Of a stretch of DNA of 64,000 nucleotides, positions 58,606-64,000 are shown one piece after another (position 1 is the first letter of the stretch; each line of letters begins with the position of its first letter). Source of the DNA: Liolophura sinensis (lineage: Eukaryota > Mollusca > Polyplacophora > Chitonida > Chitonidae). The DNA lies in the NCBI RefSeq assembly GCF_032854445.1, contig NC_088307.1:11980017-12044016 (forward strand). The letters run 5' to 3'. The notes under the pieces are model-generated. The model ran no database searches. It was not told where the DNA came from and was given only the letters and a program-made list of their open reading frames with translations. Made by a program: the position numbers and the translations under genes.

Positions 58606-58684
58606 ATGACGGTCCATGTAACCCGGGGCGAGTTACTCGCTTTGGTGTGTATATGTATACTTGTCAAAATTGCCATAAGTCAAG
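58606..58684 (+). CDS. Receptor family first exon, copy C (gene 4, partial)
   Basis: 79 nt encoding MTVHVTRGELLALVCICILV.. to SQ, donor GTGAGT, phase 1. It differs from gene 1 exon 1 in four codons. The rest of the gene should lie beyond 64000. Confidence 0.75.
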
Positions 58685-58864
58685 GTGAGTTCTTTTGCCA
58701 CATAATAGATTTTGTTAATCACATATTTTACTAAATTGATTTACTGGTTATATCACTCTTTCTGTAAGTTTCTGTAAGCATATGGAATAACTTCAATTTA
58801 CACTGTACACCTCTACCCCTTCCCTCCCCTCCACTGCTTACCTTGAGTATGTGTGTATCATTAG

Positions 58865-59110
58865 TGTTTTATTTATTTATTGATTGATTGATTGATTGAT
58901 TCATTCATTCATTCATTCATTCATTCCACTGGTGTTTTGTATATCACTTATATGACGGCGGCCAGCACTATGGTTTGAGGAAACCGGGGCAAAGACAAAG
59001 GGAAACCCACGACTATCTGCAGATTGTTGGAAGAAATTGCCACGTACTGTACGTCCTAAGTGTTTTAAGTCGCACAACTAATCGTGGGCCGCCGTCGTGT
59101 AAGTGAGATA
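58865..59110 (-). repeat. SINE family 1 in copy C, minus
   Basis: Tail of TTTA, GATT and ATTC repeats, CACTGGTGTTTTG, GACGGCGGCCAGCACTATGG; orthologous to 10225-10480. Confidence 0.75.
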
Positions 59111-59214
59111 TAGTTATACACCAATCACATCAATAAATAATCTTGGGTACAGTGATTTATTAGGACAAGTGGATCAGACTGGCGAGTATATATACATGTA
59201 CACGTAGGGTATAT

Positions 59215-59515
59215 CCAAACCCTCAATAGAGCGACGGCTTCAGTAGACGGTAGATCCAGGGTAAACCCCGAATCGGGTCACACTTGACTTCCTCCTTTGT
59301 ATCATAAAGGGGCCAGTGCAAGGACTGGTTGACCGGTATCAGTATAATGGTTCAGGAGGTGCGGCTTACTTGCCTTCGGTAAGTCGTCTCAGTGAAGCAA
59401 CACTAGATAATAAAACGGTGGAAATCCGTCCTGCAACAAAGAGGCACGTTACATGCACTCTACGTACTCTTTCGTCGTCATATGGCGTCTTCCAAGCTCT
59501 CATTCCGCCATAAAC
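59215..59515 (+). repeat. SINE family 2 in copy C
   Basis: Matches 10560-10866 closely. Confidence 0.75.
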
Positions 59516-60319
59516 TCCAGGCCATAAAATCTAAAATTATATTGACTAATGTATGTAGAGGTTGCTATCTGCTTCTACGTGTGTACTATTATCAGTAAGG
59601 AAGCTGAAGAGAGACCAATGCTGTCGCCGCGAGATCAAGTCAAACTCATGTTGGCTTTCTCTCCAGTCTGCACAATGATGGTCGTCATGGTGTAAGTGAA
59701 ATGCATATATTCTTGACATTATACTGCAGTCAGTTAATATGAATACACATATGAAAGGTCAACTGATCAGCCAATTATCACCCATAATGCATAGGTACAT
59801 GTATACGAATCGGCTTGTAGATATTGTAAAAAACAATCATCTAAGTCTACTTTTGATGATAGCAGAGCAAATTCTGAAAAACAGATTTACAAAATGACAT
59901 CCATACCCGGAGCTCTTACATTTCAACTTTATAGGCTGAGCTTACCTGTGCGTAGCTCCAGTAATAACAGGTAAAGCTGTACAAGTATGAAAGACCATTG
60001 TCGCCATCGCACCTCATCCCTGGAGCAAGCGAACCACGACGTTTACATTTTTGTAGTGTCTTGCCGAGGCCAATATTTCAAAAGGAGAGATGGTCCAAAT
60101 TTGACGTTGACACGGAGCGTAAATCTCGAGTCCAAGTATTTATAAAAACGGCTGGACGAAGGCCGCAAAGGGTTTCCATACATAACACAATAGGTGGGGT
60201 GCTTCAACCAGGTGACCCAGATAAACTCCATAGTAAAGATTGAAGATGATTCACCTTAACTGACAACCTTAAAGTACACAGTAAACGTTTACTGAAGCTT
60301 TATAATTGAGTTGAACTGA

Positions 60320-63300
60320 ATGTTTATTCACCAAACGTAAATATATGTATAATGACATATCTCGTAAATGGCGGGAATAAAGTTCTGGGACTTGTACTAT
60401 CCCTGACTCATTATTATCAAATAATAATAATACATGCTTGTTGAGGAGCGATAATTAGTGAACAATTGTATTAAGAAAAGAAAATCACTTGGAAAAAAAC
60501 TTACATAGATATGTAACAGTATAAACACTATAAACTAAGTTAATAGTGTGAAGAATATTTTGTGTGACACCTTCTGTCTCGTAGATTGTATGACTAATGT
60601 GGGTCAAATATTGTTAATTACAAAATCTTTTAACCTGGATTTGAATAAAGACGTGACATTGATTACTTTGAGGTTTGGAGGAAGCCTATTCCACTCCCTT
60701 AGGGCTTATGACCTGATGAAATGTGTGGATGGATTTGAAGTTAGAAAACGCACATGGAAATAGAAAGAATAGGATCTGGTTGGGTAACTGTGAACATCAG
60801 ATTGTCTTTTGAACAGCTGTGTCAATTTGTGAGGAAGAGATAGTGATTGGTGAATGAATTTGTGTGCGAGTAGCAAGGATGAGTGTCTGTGTATTTGTCC
60901 AAATGGGAGGATTTGAGGTTCTTAAATATTTGAGCCGCATGATCCAGTCTTTGTGAAAAAGTTATCAGGCGGATGATGCGTTTCTGAAGAATTGAACTAA
61001 GAGATGGAGATGATGTCTTGCATCATAAAACATTTGCATAGGAAAGATAAGGGAATATCAGTGAGTGGTACAAAATAAGCAGTGTTTTTTGTTGAAGTTT
61101 GATCGAGTCTGTTTGATAATGCCAATATTTCTGGATAATTCCTTACTAAAAAGGTTAATGTGAGATGTCCACGGCAGCCTTGAATTAAAAGAAAGGCTGG
61201 CTATTTCAACCCCTCTTAAATATAACGGTAGCGGAAGTGCCTTATTTTTGGATACATTTATATGCATGAATGTTGTTTTACTAATATCAAGGGACAAGAG
61301 GTCAGCTGTAAACCAATCGAATATTTTATGCAACTCGTCAGACATAGTGGATACAGCCTCGGCGCTTATAGGCGCATAAGTGCAGACACTTGTATCATCA
61401 ACAAATAATGTAAAATCCAGAATATCTGACGATGCTGTGATATCATTAATGTGCAATAAAAATAACACAGGACGTAGAATGGAGCCTTGGGGAACACCAC
61501 AATCTACCTTACGGTCTTTTGACATATTTCCATCAAAGTGAACTGATTAGGATCGCCCAGATAGATAGTTCTCAAACCTATGAGCGGTGTGAGCTCGAAC
61601 TCATAGTATTCGACTTTTTGTAGTAGGATTTTGTGGTTGACAGTGTCAAAAAGTTTTTGACAGATCAAGGAAAGTCACGACAGAATGTTGTTTGGCGTCT
61701 TTGGCAGATGCGAGGTAGTTGTATAGAGTGCAATCCGCGTGGGAAGTAGAGTGCCCAGTTCTAAAACCAAATTTTTTGGGCGAAATGATGTCATTGGCTG
61801 TCAGAAAATCATTCATCATGTTCACATTTATTTTTTCCATTATTTTGCTCGGACTAGGTAATACCGAGATAGGACGGTCGTTTGTGATATTATTGGCGTC
61901 ACCACATTAAAAGATGGGGGGAATTTTTGCACATTTCAACAAAGACGACATATATCCCGACATAAGGGACAAGTTAACTATATGTACAAGGGGAGATGAA
62001 ATATCTTTTGCAACAAGTTTGACATCAGACAGGCAAATGTCATCTAAGCCTTGAGCTGATGTCTTTAGACTGTGTATAACGGTTTCAACAAGATCAGGCG
62101 AGACAAGAAAAAAGTCTGAAAAATGTTCAAGGCTTGGAGGTATCTTAGCATCAAGACTGGAACTAAAAAGTCATTAAATCTATTGCAAATGACACTTTTG
62201 TCTGAAACAGATAACTCATAAATATTAAAACATTTAGACATGTTCTATCATTTACCACGTCCCATTAGATCATTCATTACTTTCCAAGCTCCTTTGATAT
62301 TGTAATTTTGGTCGTTTAGTTTTTTTCCCCAAGAAATCCTTTCGCGAAAAACAGATAAAGTTGTTCAGTTTGTTCTTGTACGTCCTATATTTGACGCGAG
62401 TCGGTATATCAGAAGATTTCAAATACTTGCGATGAAGTTTGTTCTTCTCTAATACACACTGTAAAATGCCTCGTGTGACCCAAGGTTTGAGAGTATGGGT
62501 TGATGGGCTGTCTATGGTCACGACAGGAAAGCATTTGTCGTAAGTTATGGATAATTTCCCAGTAAAACAGGACAAAGCATCATTAACACTATCCGATGAT
62601 AGAACGTCATGCAAGTCTATATTTTGACATTTTTTTAAAAGAGATTGACTTGTTCTGTAGTCTTTTGGGGAAAAGAGTAAGTTGGAAAAAAACATAAGTC
62701 GAGAAGATATTGAATATAGGGAAGTGGTCAGACATATTTGTTAAAAATATACCGGAGAAATTGCGTTGAGGATTCAAGTTGATAACGATCTTATCTATCC
62801 ATGGGTAGCTTTTGTAATGGAAAGGAAAAGGAGACTGCATTAATTAAAAAAAAACATTATTTACCATCTTCTGATGATAAATGGCTATCACAATTTAATA
62901 AGTTTATATTGAAGTCACCTAAGATGATACATTTTTTGTTTGCGGGTATATTATGAATGGTTGTTCTTAGTTTTTCATTAAAAAAACACACGTTTTTGTC
63001 GAAGGCAAACTGGTTTTAGAAAAGTGTGGTGTGCTATATTGAGGGAGCTACCCACAACTACCCCATACCACCAGATAATGCATCAGACTTCATGTGTAAA
63101 AGCATTGTCATCACACTTTTCATCAATTCCTCCGAAATGTAAATTATATCTCCGACTATACCGTCCCTGGTCCAAGGTTTTTTTCCTGAAGGTCACGCTT
63201 TACTACAGAAAGTGCTTGCATACTGGATTTAAGTTTTTTTTAATTCCTCTGCGTGACATCCTCTGAACTTTGTTCATAATTTGAACGATAGAGTCAGTAT

Positions 63301-63746
63301 GCTGTAGACTAGAAATGAGAGACTGTTGAGTTCTTGAGAGAGGCGCTCAAGTGAACTTTGCTGAGTTGCATGTTCCTTGTATCGAGTTTGTTGAATGTCA
63401 CTCACCGAATTCACCATTTACTCACGGAACTTTTTGTCTTCGTCGCATTGTTCCACGACCTCTTCATTCTAGACTATTACTTCTCTCTCGTCCCCAGGAT
63501 CACTGCAGTTTAGACCTTTAGACTTTTGTTAGGGTTGTCCGATTTCTGAAGCTTGTGCGGCATGGTGATGGTTCTTGTTGTAGTTCTAAGGATTTTATCT
63601 AAGTTGTCCGATTTTTGAGGCTTTGGTGGCATAGTGGTATCAAGCGTGTCCCAGTATGTATGGCTAGGGTAACTTCTGTTCACTGAACATTGTTGAGCGC
63701 TGCTGAGCAGTGCCGCAGCTCCACAGTAAAGCGCGTCCTCACCCAA
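60320..63746 (-). pseudogene. Degenerate CR1/L2-like LINE, copy C
   Basis: Same element and insertion as 12000-15377. RT GVPQGSILRPVLFLLHIND with FVDDTSV at 61058-61525, FGFRTGHSTSHAD and FLDLSKTF at 61646-61840. Linker and endonuclease end at 62270-62840, and a possible ORF1 start at 63510-63746. It keeps 8 bp lost in copy A near 61740, so its RT frame is a little better, but it is still broken. Confidence 0.82.
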
Positions 63747-63774
63747 GCATGCTTCGGCCAGAGTATGAAGTTTT

Positions 63775-63955
63775 GATTTATATATTTATTTGTTTTACGG
63801 CGTATTCAAGAAAAATTCACTTATACAAAGGCGACCAGAGTTATGGTGTGAGGAAACCGGGAAAAGTACGAGGGAAGCCCACAACCATCCGCAGGTTGTT
63901 GAAGATTTTCTCACGTACGGTCGGAGAACGGAACATTTTGTGTTGATTTGCACGT

Positions 63956-63986
<31 letters not shown>

Positions 63987-64000
63987 TTTCACTGGTGTTT
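63775..64000 (-). repeat. SINE family 1 pair at the window edge, minus
   Basis: Counterpart of 15400-15700; the second element is cut off by the window end. Confidence 0.75.

Larger units (their letters stand above)
56438..64000 (+). repeat. Segmental duplication, copy C (runs off the window)
   Basis: Collinear with copy A 7784-15624. Relative to A it lacks about 290 bp, including the (TA)n, near 59603. Confidence 0.9.

Overview
The window looks like nuclear DNA of a lophotrochozoan animal, most likely a mollusc. Genes are intron-rich with GT/AG junctions. Intergenic DNA is AT-rich and packed with tRNA-derived SINEs, TA microsatellites, LINEs of I-group and CR1/L2-like type, and a Ty3/Gypsy element with a Gmr1-like pol order. 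The species assignment is an inference from repeat style; no marker gene is present. I saw no rRNA, genuine tRNA gene, CRISPR array or prokaryotic operon.

The core of the window is a tandem family of single-pass receptor genes on the + strand. Each gene starts with a signal-peptide exon. This is followed by one-exon EGF-like modules (six cysteines each, all phase 1-1), a stalk exon, a transmembrane exon ending in phase 2, and one large cytoplasmic exon rich in tyrosine motifs that ends in GEYDELKLP(K/R)V. Gene 2 (28558-38687) reads open throughout and predicts 407 or 420 residues. Gene 1 (9965-25320) has two EGF modules, a Ser/Thr-rich stalk built from a 63-bp VNTR, and a tail holding about ten copies of a roughly 41-residue unit with a YxxL/V motif. 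That tail is broken by several frameshifts. Gene 2 carries a single copy of the same unit. Two more signal-peptide exons lie at 54782-54860 (orphan) and 58606-58684 (start of a gene that should continue past the window end). All four first exons have a CRE palindrome TGACGTCA and an X-box-like palindrome GTTNCTATGGTAAC at nearly constant distances upstream.

Layout: 1-2.9 kb, a decayed ABCA-type ABC transporter on the - strand; 2.9-7.6 kb, SINEs and an inverted repeat; 7.6-15.6 kb, segmental duplication copy A with gene 1 exon 1 and a degenerate CR1/L2-like LINE; 18.4-25.3 kb, the other gene 1 exons; 28.0-38.7 kb, gene 2, whose start is copy D of the duplication; 39.6-40.3 kb, a dispersed repeat (R); 40.7-46.5 kb, a non-LTR retrotransposon with two intact ORFs; 46.5-51.6 kb, a Gmr1-like LTR element on the - strand, missing its RT core and most of one LTR; 51.7-55.8 kb, copy B with the orphan first exon; 55.8-56.4 kb, a second R copy; 56.4-64 kb, copy C with the fourth first exon and a close copy of the CR1/L2-like LINE.

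Best candidate for an undescribed system: a locally duplicating family of EGF-domain receptors whose tails amplify a YxxL-type module, each copy carrying its own conserved promoter. An immune or phagocytic role is inference only.
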